Shown in pieces: positions 37,657-46,422 of a stretch of 64,000 nt of DNA. Position 1 is the stretch's first letter; each line of letters opens with the position of its first letter. Source of the DNA: Paenibacillus sp. 1781tsa1 (GTDB lineage Bacteria > Bacillota > Bacilli > Paenibacillales > Paenibacillaceae). Below the pieces are notes generated by a model that ran no database searches, was not told where the DNA came from, and saw only the letters and a program-made list of their open reading frames with translations. The translations under genes and the position numbers were made by a program. The stretch is from NCBI RefSeq assembly GCF_024159265.1, contig NZ_JAMYWY010000001.1, positions 2,728,001 through 2,792,000 on the forward strand, given 5' to 3'.

Positions 37657-39930
37657 ATGACGAAACGGGTAGTTCTATTGGAAGAAGGTACGGCAGAGAT
37701 GAAAGGGCTGATGGGTAGTAGAGGGGCTGGACTTGCAGTGTTGCTTCAGGCAGGTTGGCCCGTTCCGGCCGGGTTCATTGTAACAAGGGAAGGCTGTCGC
37801 GCGTTCGGTACCCGTCTTGGACATCTTTCCACAGAAGAAATTCAAGAGATTGGCAGCGCAGTTCGGCATTTGGAGGAACAAACAGGGAAATACTTCGGCG
37901 ATTCTTTATCCCCGCTGCTGCTTGCCGTGAGGTCAAGTGAAGTAAGTTCCCGTGATATGGAATCCCTGGCTTTGCTTCATGTGGGACTGAATGATGTGAC
38001 GGTTGAGGGGCTCGCCAGGCAAACCAATGATCGACAGTATGCACTTAATTGTTATCGAATTTATTTGCAGGATTATGGTCAGCTAGTACATGGCATCTCG
38101 TATTCCCTATTTGAAGAGAAATTGGGTGACTTCTTGATCCTCGATGAAGCGAAGCTGGAATTCGCCATTGCAGAATATAAGCAATTAATAGAAGATATAG
38201 GGCTTCATCCATTCCCTCAAGATGTTCAATTACAATTAAAAGAAGCGATTCGTGCGGTTACTCATACACAACGTTCACCTCGGCTCAACTCCCAACAAGA
38301 ACACTTTCTACAATCCACTCCACGCTCAGGGGATTATCAAGGGGCTCCGGCTCTTATTCAGGTGATGGTCAATGGTGAGCAAGGTGAACGTAGCGGCAGC
38401 GGCACGGTATATTCCCGTCATCCGGGTACGGGGGAAAGAGGCATGACAGGCGAGTACACTGCAGCTGCTGTTTCCCCATCACAGGATCAAGGATTGGGTC
38501 CGTTGCGGAGAGTAGAACCTGAATTATATGGGCTCCTGTTGGAAGCCTGCAGCTATCTGGAGAATTGTATGGGAGAAGTTCAAAAAATCCAATTCATTAT
38601 TGATTCAGGCGAACTGTATTTTCTGCATGTCAGTCCAGCGTGCTTAAGTGCTAAGGCGGCTTTGCGGAGTACTATTGATTTTGTGCATGAAGGGATGATC
38701 ACCAGAGCGGATGCCCTATTGCGTATTGAGCCATGGCATGTGACGGAAATGTTGAATGGGTTCTCAAGTGGCACACCGGAGCTGCAACTTCTGCTCGAAT
38801 GGTCGGATGACATAAAGGAACTGATGATACTCTCCAATGTAGATCATCCGCAAGACGCAATTACAGCACGGATACTGGGGGCTGAGGGAATCGGATTATG
38901 CAGGACGGAACACATGCTGTTGTCACCTGCGCGGCTACCTTTTGTACAGAAAATGATTCTGGCTGATAGTGAATCCGAGCGCAGGAGAGGGTTGGAGCGT
39001 CTGTTACCGATGCAACAGTCTGACTTTGAACAGCTGTTCGAAGCGATGGATGGATTCCCGGTAACGATACGTTTGCTCGATTCGCCGTTGCATGAACTGC
39101 TACCGGATCTGGGAATGTTGGAGAAACGACGTGAATGGTTACTAGCAGAGGAGCCGCAGGAACAAGGAGACGGTCAGATTGAACTGGAGCAACTGGAGCG
39201 CGTCATTCGCAGAGTCAGTGAATTGCACGAACACAATCCTACACTTGAGCAACAGGCTTGTCGGCTGAGTATGGTGTTCCCGGAAATTATGGATATGCAG
39301 CTTGAAGCAATATTCCGTGCAGCAGTGAAAGGCATCCGTCAAGGCTGGTGGGTACGCCCCGAGATTATGATCCCGCAGATCGGTCATGTGCATGAACTTC
39401 AAGTGATGAGAGATCTGGTGGATCATGTGGCTGACCAAGTGCTTGGTGAGGAGAAGCGGCATTGTCTGTATAGAGTTGGGGCGATGATCGCAGCTCCGAG
39501 AACGGCGCTGACGGCGACTCACATTGCTCGCCAGGCAGACTTTTTCACATTTGGCACGGATGAGCTGACAGAGATGACGTTTGGATATAGTCGCCAAGAA
39601 GCCGAGAAGCGATTCCTTCAACGTGATACGGATTCTCGTATAGTAACGAATAATCCTTTTGATGTGCTCGATATTGAAGGAGTCGGACAACTGATCGAGA
39701 TGGCGGTAGTCCAAGGTCGAATTCGAAAACCTCATCTGAAAACAGGGATCTGCGGAGAGAATGTGGCTGATCTGGAGTCGATTACGTTCTGCCACCGTAT
39801 TGGTATGGATTACGTTAGCTGCTTGCCTGAACAGATCCCTTATGCCCGAATTGCAGCTGCACAAGCAGCCATTAAGGGACAGAGAGAGGTCGCGAACACA
39901 CAGAATGCAGATATATCCACCATTGCGTAA
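37657..39930 (+). CDS. PPDK-like protein lacking the phosphohistidine swivel domain
   Basis: A 757-residue homologue of pyruvate phosphate dikinase (usually about 875). The N-terminal ATP-grasp-like part (about 1-360) aligns from the first residues (VLLEEGTAEMKGLMGSRGAG), and the C-terminal PEP/pyruvate barrel (about 388-745) begins LMILSNVDHPQDAI. The whole middle domain with the TSHAA phosphohistidine motif is absent, replaced by about 25 residues (362-388). Compared from memory with C. symbiosum PPDK, key sites differ: Lys22 is Arg22, Asp321/Glu323 are Lys310/Gln312, Gln335/Arg337 are His324/Ser326, Arg665 is Gln533 and Glu745 is Ala612. Arg416, Arg472 and Cys722 are kept. GGGAG precedes ATG 37657. 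It closes the amidohydrolase run after a 157-nt gap. Confidence 0.85.
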   Translation: MTKRVVLLEEGTAEMKGLMGSRGAGLAVLLQAGWPVPAGFIVTREGCRAFGTRLGHLSTEEIQEIGSAVRHLEEQTGKYFGDSLSPLLLAVRSSEVSSRDMESLALLHVGLNDVTVEGLARQTNDRQYALNCYRIYLQDYGQLVHGISYSLFEEKLGDFLILDEAKLEFAIAEYKQLIEDIGLHPFPQDVQLQLKEAIRAVTHTQRSPRLNSQQEHFLQSTPRSGDYQGAPALIQVMVNGEQGERSGSGTVYSRHPGTGERGMTGEYTAAAVSPSQDQGLGPLRRVEPELYGLLLEACSYLENCMGEVQKIQFIIDSGELYFLHVSPACLSAKAALRSTIDFVHEGMITRADALLRIEPWHVTEMLNGFSSGTPELQLLLEWSDDIKELMILSNVDHPQDAITARILGAEGIGLCRTEHMLLSPARLPFVQKMILADSESERRRGLERLLPMQQSDFEQLFEAMDGFPVTIRLLDSPLHELLPDLGMLEKRREWLLAEEPQEQGDGQIELEQLERVIRRVSELHEHNPTLEQQACRLSMVFPEIMDMQLEAIFRAAVKGIRQGWWVRPEIMIPQIGHVHELQVMRDLVDHVADQVLGEEKRHCLYRVGAMIAAPRTALTATHIARQADFFTFGTDELTEMTFGYSRQEAEKRFLQRDTDSRIVTNNPFDVLDIEGVGQLIEMAVVQGRIRKPHLKTGICGENVADLESITFCHRIGMDYVSCLPEQIPYARIAAAQAAIKGQREVANTQNADISTIA

Positions 39931-39980
39931 ACCCTCACCTTGTCTTGCACGGAACTTCCATGGAATAGCAAACAGAAAAC

Positions 39981-39989
39981 TGTTATACT
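39981..39989 (+). promoter_or_regulatory. Extended -10 promoter element before the LTA synthase gene
   Basis: TGTTATACT is an extended -10 (TG-n-TATACT) about 60 nt before the start codon. No clear -35 was found at the expected distance. Confidence 0.4.
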
Positions 39990-40046
39990 GAAATATGCGT
40001 TTTGTAAAGGGAACGTAAAATTTCAGGGTAAGGGTTGAAAGCGACC

Positions 40047-41984
40047 ATGTATAATTCCAAAAACGAACGAACTTCATCACGGACTTTATTCGCCGTGTTA
40101 TTCATTCTTATGCTGTTGAAGCTGTCACTGTTGCGGTATTTCTTTTTCCAGGGTCTGTCCGGCATCGGTCTGTTGACCGACGCATTAGGTGCATTAACGT
40201 TGGTATGCCTACTGGATCTGATCGTGCCCAAAGGCTGGAAGCGAGCCATTTATGGTGGATTTAATATTCTGTTTTCTCTACTTCTGTTCGCGGCAACGCT
40301 GTATAATGTTCATTTCAGTTCGGTACCCACATATACCGTGCTAGGTGAGTTAGGTCAGGTTGCGCAAGTGCGGGGCAGTATCGGACCTCTGGTACGACCG
40401 GAACACTTTCTGTTTTTTGCAGACATCATATTGGCACTGCCAATATGGTTGATTATGCGCAGACGTGCAGGTGGGTGTAACCGCAGCAGTTACCGCGATA
40501 GCGGTCTGACGTTTGGCAGAATTCGCAGACGTTACTGGGGCAAACTCGGTGTTGCGCTTACCGCTGCATTCTGCATCGTGCTGTCAGGCAGTTTTATTGT
40601 CAAAGGTGAAACGATTGATAACGAACTGGTTCGCGCCGAGAATCTCGGTTTTCTGAACTACCAGGTCTCGTCTGCCATTATGACAAGCAAAGAGAATGAG
40701 GCCATTGCGAATGGCAACATTAACGAAACGATTGCCAAGATCAATGACCTGGTTAGCAAGTATCCGTATCAGGATAAACCGAGTGACGGCACAGCCGTGA
40801 AGGCCAAATATTTTGGTCAGGCCAAAGGCAGCAATCTGATTGTACTGCAATTGGAGTCCTTTCAGAATTTTCCGATTAATGCTTCATTGGACGGTCAGGA
40901 GTTAACGCCGGTATTGAATGATCTGGCGAAAGAAAGCTATTATTTCTCTCATTTTTTCCAACAGATCGGACAGGGAAACACATCAGACGCTGAGTTCATG
41001 TCGAACACGTCTATCTATCCAACCGGCGTTGTTCCCATGTCGGCAGGGTATAGTGACCGTGAACTGCCGAGTCTTCCGAAGTTACTGGGCAAAGAAGGAT
41101 ATGAGTCCGAGACGTACCACGTCAATGACGTTACCTTCTGGAACCGTAACAAAATGTATCCGGCTCTCGGATTCACTCGTTACTTCGACAAGCCGAGCTT
41201 CGAGAATGACAAGTTTAATGATTTTGGACCATCAGATGAAGAGTTGTACCGTGTAGGCGTGGAAAAAATGACTGCGCATCAGGCTGCAAATCAGCCGTTC
41301 TATGCTCAGTTCATTACGGCATCCAGCCACTCGCCGTTTACGATCCCCGCTGATCGTGCACGAATCACGATTCCTGCAACCATCACGAACAAACTGCTTC
41401 ACGATTATCTGCAAGCGATCAACTATACGGATTATGCCATAGGTCAACTCATTAATGAGTTGAAGGCGAATGGATTATGGGATAACACAACCTTAGTGCT
41501 CTACGGAGACCACTTCGGTCTGCCTGCTGACGAAGAGATTACACAGCAGATTCAGGCTAATCTGGGCGTCCCTTATGACGGTAAAGTTAGTCGATTCAAC
41601 ATTCCGTTAATGATCCACACGCCCAAACAGACCAAAGGGCAAGTCATTGAGCAGCCAGGCGGTCAGCTGGATATGTTACCAACAATCATGAATCTGATGG
41701 GCGTTCCGCTCCAGGATGAGAAGTTCACAGCCTTCGGGCATGATCTGCTCAACATGGATCATAATGCCTTCGGTATCCGGTATTACTTGCCGACGGGTTC
41801 ATTTGTCAACAATGACATCATGTTTATTCCGGGTGCAGGGTTTGATGATGGAACAGCTTACTCACTCAAAACGTATGAGCCTGTAACGGATTTGGAACCT
41901 TATCGTGCCGACTATGAACATGTGCTCAGCCTGATGAAACTGTCGGATGAGTATGTGAAGTTGTTACCGAAACGTGCGCCATAA
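40047..41984 (+). CDS. LTA synthase family protein (LtaS type)
   Basis: A 645-residue membrane enzyme with about five N-terminal transmembrane helices (to about 200), followed by an extracellular sulfatase-fold domain. The Mn-ligand Glu is in LIVLQLESFQNF, the catalytic Thr312 in GQGNTSDAEFMSN, and the Asp-His pair in LYGDHFGLP. It polymerises glycerol phosphate from phosphatidylglycerol onto a lipid anchor, or primes it. ATG 40047 is chosen; a TTG at 40035 is an alternative, and neither has an ideal SD. It is monogenic, with its own terminator. Confidence 0.9.
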   Translation: MYNSKNERTSSRTLFAVLFILMLLKLSLLRYFFFQGLSGIGLLTDALGALTLVCLLDLIVPKGWKRAIYGGFNILFSLLLFAATLYNVHFSSVPTYTVLGELGQVAQVRGSIGPLVRPEHFLFFADIILALPIWLIMRRRAGGCNRSSYRDSGLTFGRIRRRYWGKLGVALTAAFCIVLSGSFIVKGETIDNELVRAENLGFLNYQVSSAIMTSKENEAIANGNINETIAKINDLVSKYPYQDKPSDGTAVKAKYFGQAKGSNLIVLQLESFQNFPINASLDGQELTPVLNDLAKESYYFSHFFQQIGQGNTSDAEFMSNTSIYPTGVVPMSAGYSDRELPSLPKLLGKEGYESETYHVNDVTFWNRNKMYPALGFTRYFDKPSFENDKFNDFGPSDEELYRVGVEKMTAHQAANQPFYAQFITASSHSPFTIPADRARITIPATITNKLLHDYLQAINYTDYAIGQLINELKANGLWDNTTLVLYGDHFGLPADEEITQQIQANLGVPYDGKVSRFNIPLMIHTPKQTKGQVIEQPGGQLDMLPTIMNLMGVPLQDEKFTAFGHDLLNMDHNAFGIRYYLPTGSFVNNDIMFIPGAGFDDGTAYSLKTYEPVTDLEPYRADYEHVLSLMKLSDEYVKLLPKRAP

Positions 41985-42025
41985 CTGATTTTTCTGCAAT
42001 AGGTTAGATCTCAACGCTAGATCCA

Positions 42026-42059
42026 AACGTCACCAGTTCAAAAGCTGGTGGCGTTTTTT
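42026..42059 (+). terminator. Terminator of the LTA synthase gene
   Basis: AACGTCACCAG pairs with CTGGTGGCGTT around a short AT-rich loop and is followed by six T residues. Confidence 0.88.
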
Positions 42060-42104
42060 GCATGTTTCTTGCACAAGTGTGGTAATAAAGAGGATAACTA
42101 AAGT

Positions 42105-42132
42105 TTGAAACTGTAATAATTAATGTTACAAT
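42105..42132 (+). promoter_or_regulatory. SigA-type promoter of the LLM oxidoreductase gene
   Basis: TTGAAA (42105-42110) and TACAAT (42127-42132) with a 16-nt spacer, about 100 nt before the start codon. Confidence 0.55.
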
Positions 42133-42230
42133 GGAACAAGCAAGAATGAAGTGAGCAATAGCGTGTAACATCCGCAAGAACTCATATTCACAGAGATCAA
42201 GAACCTAACAGATGAGAGGATTGAATATAT

Positions 42231-43238
42231 ATGAAACTGAGTGTACTCGAACACGGACATATCAATGAAGGACGGAGTGTGCAGGATACGTTGCAGGAAA
42301 CGGTGAAACTCGCGCAGCATGCGGATCAATTGGGATACTCCCGCTTCTGGATGTCGGAGCATCACGGTAGTGGTGCGCTGTCTTTTTCTAGTCCTGAAGT
42401 TATGATTGCACATGTGGCTGCACATACGGATCACATTCGGGTAGGTTCCGGTGGAGTCATGTTACCTCATTATAGTGCCTATAAGGTTGCAGAGAATTTC
42501 CGTCTGCTGGAAGCTCTGCATCCGGGGCGGATTGACCTTGGGATTGGCAGAGCACCAGGCGGAATGCCAATTGCCAGCAGAGCGCTGAACGAAGGCAAAT
42601 CATCGAATGTACAATTCTTCCCACAGCAGATTGCGGATCTGGGCGGATACTTCCACGAGCAATTGCCTGAGGATCATCGGTTTGCATCACTGGTAGCCGG
42701 ACCATCGGTTCCAACGGTACCCGAAGTGTGGTTGCTGGGTTCCAGCTCCGAAGGTGCCAGAATTGCAGCTGCGCAAGGGACATCGTATGCGTTTGCCCAA
42801 TTCTTCGGGACACCAGGCGGCGAAGAAGCAATGAAACATTACCGTAGACATTTTAAGTCGTCCATCCTGAATGACAAACCACATTCCATGATTGCTGTCT
42901 CGGCATTCTGTGCAGAGACAGAAGAAGAAGCGGCTGAACTGGCGCGCAGCAATGAACTTTTCTTCCTGCGCCTCGGACGAGGTCTTGAACAAAGTTCCTT
43001 CCCATCCCTGGAGACGGTGAACAACTATCCATTCACAGCGATGGAGATGGAACAGATCCGTCAACGTCGTTCTTTTTCCATCGTGGGAACACCGGATCAG
43101 GTGAAAGACAAAATTACCGCTATGGCTGAACATCATGAAGCAGATGAAGTCATTATTGCATCAGCGGTCCATTCGTTTGAAGCACGTCTGCGCTCATTCG
43201 GCTTGATTGCAGAAGCCTTTGGACTCAAGCAGGACTAA
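42231..43238 (+). CDS. LLM class flavin-dependent oxidoreductase (luciferase-like)
   Basis: A 335-residue TIM-barrel flavoprotein of the bacterial luciferase/alkanal monooxygenase superfamily (MsnO8-like group). It starts MKLSVLEHGHINEG and shows RFWMSEHHG, IRVGSGGVMLPHYSAYKVAE and RIDLGIGRAPGG, which are signature blocks of the family. It uses reduced FMN, normally supplied by a separate reductase. The substrate is not predictable. It stands alone with its own promoter. Confidence 0.88.
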   Translation: MKLSVLEHGHINEGRSVQDTLQETVKLAQHADQLGYSRFWMSEHHGSGALSFSSPEVMIAHVAAHTDHIRVGSGGVMLPHYSAYKVAENFRLLEALHPGRIDLGIGRAPGGMPIASRALNEGKSSNVQFFPQQIADLGGYFHEQLPEDHRFASLVAGPSVPTVPEVWLLGSSSEGARIAAAQGTSYAFAQFFGTPGGEEAMKHYRRHFKSSILNDKPHSMIAVSAFCAETEEEAAELARSNELFFLRLGRGLEQSSFPSLETVNNYPFTAMEMEQIRQRRSFSIVGTPDQVKDKITAMAEHHEADEVIIASAVHSFEARLRSFGLIAEAFGLKQD

Positions 43239-43339
43239 TGGTGAGCAAGCGGGAATAACTACTCTGAACAGACTGGAATCTTGCTCATGCAAGGTTCCGG
43301 TTATACTCTTGCGTGATCAGGGAGAGGAGAGGGATTCAC

Positions 43340-44092
43340 ATGCGCAGATGTGTCATTAGTGATATTCATGGCTGTTACGATGAATTTAATGCACTGCTTA
43401 AGCTTGCAGATTATAATCCGCAGCAGGATGAATTGATTTTACTCGGTGATTATGTGGATCGAGGTCCAAGCAGCAAACAAGTCATCGAACAGATTATGCA
43501 GCTTCAGCAACAGCACCATATTATTGTGATCAAAGGCAATCACGATGTCATGATGGTGAAGGCGCTTACCCAGGATGTTGAGCAATATGATCAACACTGG
43601 ATTCGTAATGGCGGACTACAGACGATGGCAAGCTATCTGGATCAGGAGATTACTTATGATGAGCAGCAGATAGATTGGGAAGCTTATACTGAAGCCAAAA
43701 AGTGGATACGTACACACTATGAACACCATCTTCGTTTTCTGGAACAGCTTCCGCTGGTGTACGAAATTCCGGGTTATATTTTTGTGCATGCAGGGATCAA
43801 CCCGGATATCGAGGATTGGAGAAACCAGTCCGAGCGGGACTTTATTTGGATTCGTGAATCATTCTATTCCAGACCAACGACGATTAGAGAGACGGTCGTA
43901 TTTGGACACACACCCGTGAAGCATTTGCATGATGAAACAGGCATTTGGTTTGACCCGAGCGGAGACAAAATTGGCATTGACGGTGGTTGTGCCTACGGAG
44001 CGCAATTGAACCTGCTGGAGATTAGCGAGGATGGCAGTCTACAGACCTTTTTTGTACGGCAAGGCCAGAGCGCGGAAGAGCCTGAGATTTAA
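43340..44092 (+). CDS. Calcineurin-like metallophosphoesterase (PrpE/ApaH/PPP-like)
   Basis: A 250-residue phosphoesterase with the canonical metal motifs SDIHG, GDYVDRG, GNHD and GHTP in order. It resembles PPP-type protein phosphatases and symmetrical diadenosine tetraphosphatases. The ATG at 43340 is chosen because GGGAGAGGAGAGG lies just upstream; the frame extends back to 43313 over the SD. It starts about 100 nt after the LLM gene. Confidence 0.88.
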   Translation: MRRCVISDIHGCYDEFNALLKLADYNPQQDELILLGDYVDRGPSSKQVIEQIMQLQQQHHIIVIKGNHDVMMVKALTQDVEQYDQHWIRNGGLQTMASYLDQEITYDEQQIDWEAYTEAKKWIRTHYEHHLRFLEQLPLVYEIPGYIFVHAGINPDIEDWRNQSERDFIWIRESFYSRPTTIRETVVFGHTPVKHLHDETGIWFDPSGDKIGIDGGCAYGAQLNLLEISEDGSLQTFFVRQGQSAEEPEI

Positions 44093-44193
44093 TGTTTTCG
44101 TTGCGTATCAGGGATTCGTATGCTAATTTATAAGGTTGTACGATGGAATAAATAGGATACATATCATATCGACTTGAGGGGAATGAAGCAAGT

Positions 44194-44517
44194 TTGGCTA
44201 TCTATAATCTGGATCAACTGCAACATCACATTTTACTCTGTAATGGTGGAACTTGTATGCGTAACGATGGGGAAGAAGTAACTCAGGCGGTACGGGACGA
44301 GATTGTTAAGCAGCAGGCGGGAGGATTCATCCATACGACTCGTACCAAATGTAATGGTCAGTGTGACGATGCATGCGTGACGATTGTGTATCCGCAGGGT
44401 GACTGGTATGGCCAAATGACACCGGATTCAGGCAGAGCGCTGGTACAGGCCTTGTGTGAGGGCGAGAAATTGGAGAAACACCTGATTGCTAATGTGGCCA
44501 AGACCTCTGTAAATTAG
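44194..44517 (+). CDS. Thioredoxin-like [2Fe-2S] ferredoxin domain protein
   Basis: A 107-residue protein. Cysteines in LLCNGGTCMRND and CNGQCDDACV form the four-ligand pattern of stand-alone thioredoxin-fold [2Fe-2S] ferredoxins, and VYPQGDWYGQM is the usual later block. It probably carries electrons. The start appears to be TTG 44194, with GAGGGG about 12 nt upstream. The terminator hairpin overlaps its 3' end. Confidence 0.82.
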   Translation: MAIYNLDQLQHHILLCNGGTCMRNDGEEVTQAVRDEIVKQQAGGFIHTTRTKCNGQCDDACVTIVYPQGDWYGQMTPDSGRALVQALCEGEKLEKHLIANVAKTSVN

Positions 44518-44542
44518 AATTACAGAGAGGGTATTGTTTTTT
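44505..44542 (+). terminator. Terminator overlapping the ferredoxin gene end
   Basis: CTCTGTAA (44505-44512) pairs with TTACAGAG (44520-44527). A T run follows at 44535-44542, some distance from the stem. Confidence 0.5.
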
Positions 44543-44593
44543 TCTAAGATGACTTACCTGAGAATGATTTGCAATCAATTTGCTGTAACGGGA

Positions 44594-44622
44594 TTGGAAT
44601 TAAGCCTTATTAGCGCTATAAT
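44594..44622 (+). promoter_or_regulatory. SigA-type promoter of ppaC
   Basis: TTGGAA (44594-44599) and TATAAT (44617-44622) separated by exactly 17 nt, 65 nt before the start codon. Confidence 0.75.
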
Positions 44623-44687
44623 CAGTAGGGTATGTTTAAAATATGACATGTATTATTCTAAATGAGAACTGACGGAGGGCTATAAAT

Positions 44688-45620
44688 ATGGAGAAAGCGT
44701 TAATCTTCGGTCACAAAAATCCCGACACGGATACGATCTGTTCGGCAATCGCCTATGCGGATCTGAAAACAAAATTGGGTCAGGACGTTGAAGCTGTTCG
44801 TCTTGGCGAAGTCAATGGTGAAACCCAGTTTGCACTGGATCAATTCAAAATTGCAGCACCACGTCTGATTAAAACAGCTGCAAATGAAGTAAACAAGGTT
44901 ATTCTGGTTGACCACAACGAGCGTCAGCAAAGTGTAAGCGATATTGAGGAAGTGACAGTCGTTGAAGTTATCGACCATCACCGTATTGCTAACTTTGAGA
45001 CAAGCGGACCTCTGTATTTCCGTGCAGAGCCTGTAGGTTGTACAGCAACCATTTTGAATAAAATGTACAAAGAAAATGGCATCGAAGTGAGTGCGCCAAT
45101 TGCTGGCCTGATGCTGTCTGCCATTATCTCCGATTCCCTGTTGTTCAAATCCCCGACTTGCACAGAGCAGGACGTTGCCGCTGCACGTGAACTGGCTGTC
45201 ATTGCTGGTGTAGATGCAGACAGCTACGGTCTGGACATGCTGAAAGCCGGCGCGGATCTGAGCCAAAAAACAATTGCTGAACTGATTTCCCTGGATGCCA
45301 AAGAATTCGTAATGGGTCAATCCAAAGTGGAAATTGCACAGGTTAATGCCGTTGACGTGAATGATGTTCTCGTGAAGCAACCTGAGCTTGAAGCAGCCAT
45401 TGAAGCGATCATTTCCAGCAAAGGTCTCGACCTGTTCGTATTTGTCGTAACAGACATTCTGAACAACGATTCCGTAGCTCTGGCATATGGCGCATCCACC
45501 AAAGCTGTGGAGAAAGCCTACAATGTGACGCTGTCTGATAGCAGAGCACTCTTGAAAGGCGTAGTATCACGCAAATCACAAATTGTACCGGTTCTGACAG
45601 AAGCATTCAACACGCTATAA
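44688..45620 (+). CDS. ppaC: Manganese-dependent inorganic pyrophosphatase (family II)
   Basis: A 310-residue DHH-family enzyme that hydrolyses pyrophosphate to two phosphates. Metal and phosphate motifs are in order: [32 protein letters not shown] and EPVGCTATI in the N-terminal DHH domain, and SRKSQIVP in the C-terminal DHHA2 domain. There are no CBS domains, so it is the short unregulated form. It has a good SigA promoter and a terminator-like hairpin after it. Confidence 0.95.
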   Translation: MEKALIFGHKNPDTDTICSAIAYADLKTKLGQDVEAVRLGEVNGETQFALDQFKIAAPRLIKTAANEVNKVILVDHNERQQSVSDIEEVTVVEVIDHHRIANFETSGPLYFRAEPVGCTATILNKMYKENGIEVSAPIAGLMLSAIISDSLLFKSPTCTEQDVAAARELAVIAGVDADSYGLDMLKAGADLSQKTIAELISLDAKEFVMGQSKVEIAQVNAVDVNDVLVKQPELEAAIEAIISSKGLDLFVFVVTDILNNDSVALAYGASTKAVEKAYNVTLSDSRALLKGVVSRKSQIVPVLTEAFNTL

Positions 45621-45685
45621 ATCGGACGGACGGATTGGCGTATTCGTACGCTGATAGGTACTACAAATAATAGCAACACCATCCT

Positions 45686-45723
45686 AGCCTGCTCTGATCC
45701 TTAAATGGTCAGGACAGGCTTTT
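45686..45723 (+). terminator. Hairpin between ppaC and the IF-3-like gene
   Basis: AGCCTG (45686-45691) pairs with CAGGCT (45715-45720), with an inner CTGA/TCAG stem and only three T residues after. It lies 20 nt before the next start codon, so it could end ppaC transcription or act as a leader structure of the IF-3-like gene. Confidence 0.5.
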
Positions 45724-45743
45724 GATGTAGAGGAGGAAGAATC

Positions 45744-46235
45744 ATGATCAAAAATGAAAAAATCAAAGCAGCCGAAGTGCAGCTTACCGGATTGAACGGT
45801 GAAGATCTGGGCGTGATGTCCACGCAGGAAGCTCTTCTACTTGCGAAGCAGCATAAAGTAGATCTGGTGTGCTTGTCCTTGATGACCAGTCCGCCTCCAT
45901 GCAAGCTGATCGGCGCAGGAGCAGCCAAAGCGGAAGCGCAGCAGGCGAAGAAAAAAGCGAGTAAATCCCCTGATAAACGAAAAGTAAAAGAAATTCGATT
46001 GAACCTTGCGATGGAGGATCATGACCGGGATACCAAGCAGTCTCAGGCGGAACGCATCCTGAAGAAAGGTGATTCGGTAAAACTCGTCATCCAGGTGCAT
46101 GGAGCCAAAGAGGGAGCTGCTGGCAAGGAATGGGCAGAGCAACTGAGCAAATCGCTGGCTGAATTCGGTAGTAAAACGACGGGTGTTCAGGTAAGTGGTA
46201 AGCAGGTTGTTGTGCAACTGGACCCGAACGCGTAA
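45744..46235 (+). CDS. Translation initiation factor IF-3-like paralogue
   Basis: A 163-residue IF-3 homologue. The N-domain has MIKNEKIKAAEVQLTGLNGE, GVMSTQEALLLAKQHKVDLV and PPPCKLI. The lysine-rich linker and C-domain (VKEIRLNLAMEDHDRDTKQ, FLKKGD-like ILKKGDSVKLVIQV) follow. Where IF-3 usually has DYGKFKYEQ at the domain junction this protein has GAGAAKAEAQ, and several conserved basic residues are changed. It is not followed by rpmI-rplT, so it is probably not the principal infC. It may bind the 30S subunit with altered specificity. Confidence 0.82.
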   Translation: MIKNEKIKAAEVQLTGLNGEDLGVMSTQEALLLAKQHKVDLVCLSLMTSPPPCKLIGAGAAKAEAQQAKKKASKSPDKRKVKEIRLNLAMEDHDRDTKQSQAERILKKGDSVKLVIQVHGAKEGAAGKEWAEQLSKSLAEFGSKTTGVQVSGKQVVVQLDPNA

Positions 46236-46310
46236 ATTGCCAGACGATTATTGAGGTAGCATATGGGTAAGGCCAATGTGGATACAGTAATGACTATTTG
46301 AATGTGAGGA

Positions 46311-46356
46311 AAGCCCAATGAGATGGCAGGGTAACTGCTGCACCATTGGGCTTGTT
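46311..46356. terminator. Bidirectional terminator
   Basis: AAGCCCAATG (46311-46320) pairs with CATTGGGCTT (46344-46353) between the convergent IF-3-like and tgl genes. Confidence 0.75.
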
Positions 46357-46422
46357 TGTGGTCACTCGGATAGAAATATCATGGATGCAATTCAATGCGT
46401 AGGCCGTTTCCGTTCCAGTAAT

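Noticed and set aside
37657..39930. PPDK-like gene as a frameshifted or misassembled normal PPDK
   Set aside because: The frame is continuous, the missing segment coincides with a domain boundary, and point changes in both remaining active sites accompany the loss, which a simple assembly error would not cause.
39142..40080. 312-codon open frame on the minus strand
   Set aside because: It is antisense to the 3' end of the PPDK-like gene and crosses into the LTA synthase gene. The plus-strand frames have clear family matches, and this one has none.
44700..45380. 226-codon open frame on the minus strand
   Set aside because: It is a shadow opposite ppaC, whose motifs are unmistakable, and its Cys/His/Phe-rich product is typical of reverse translation of a conserved gene.
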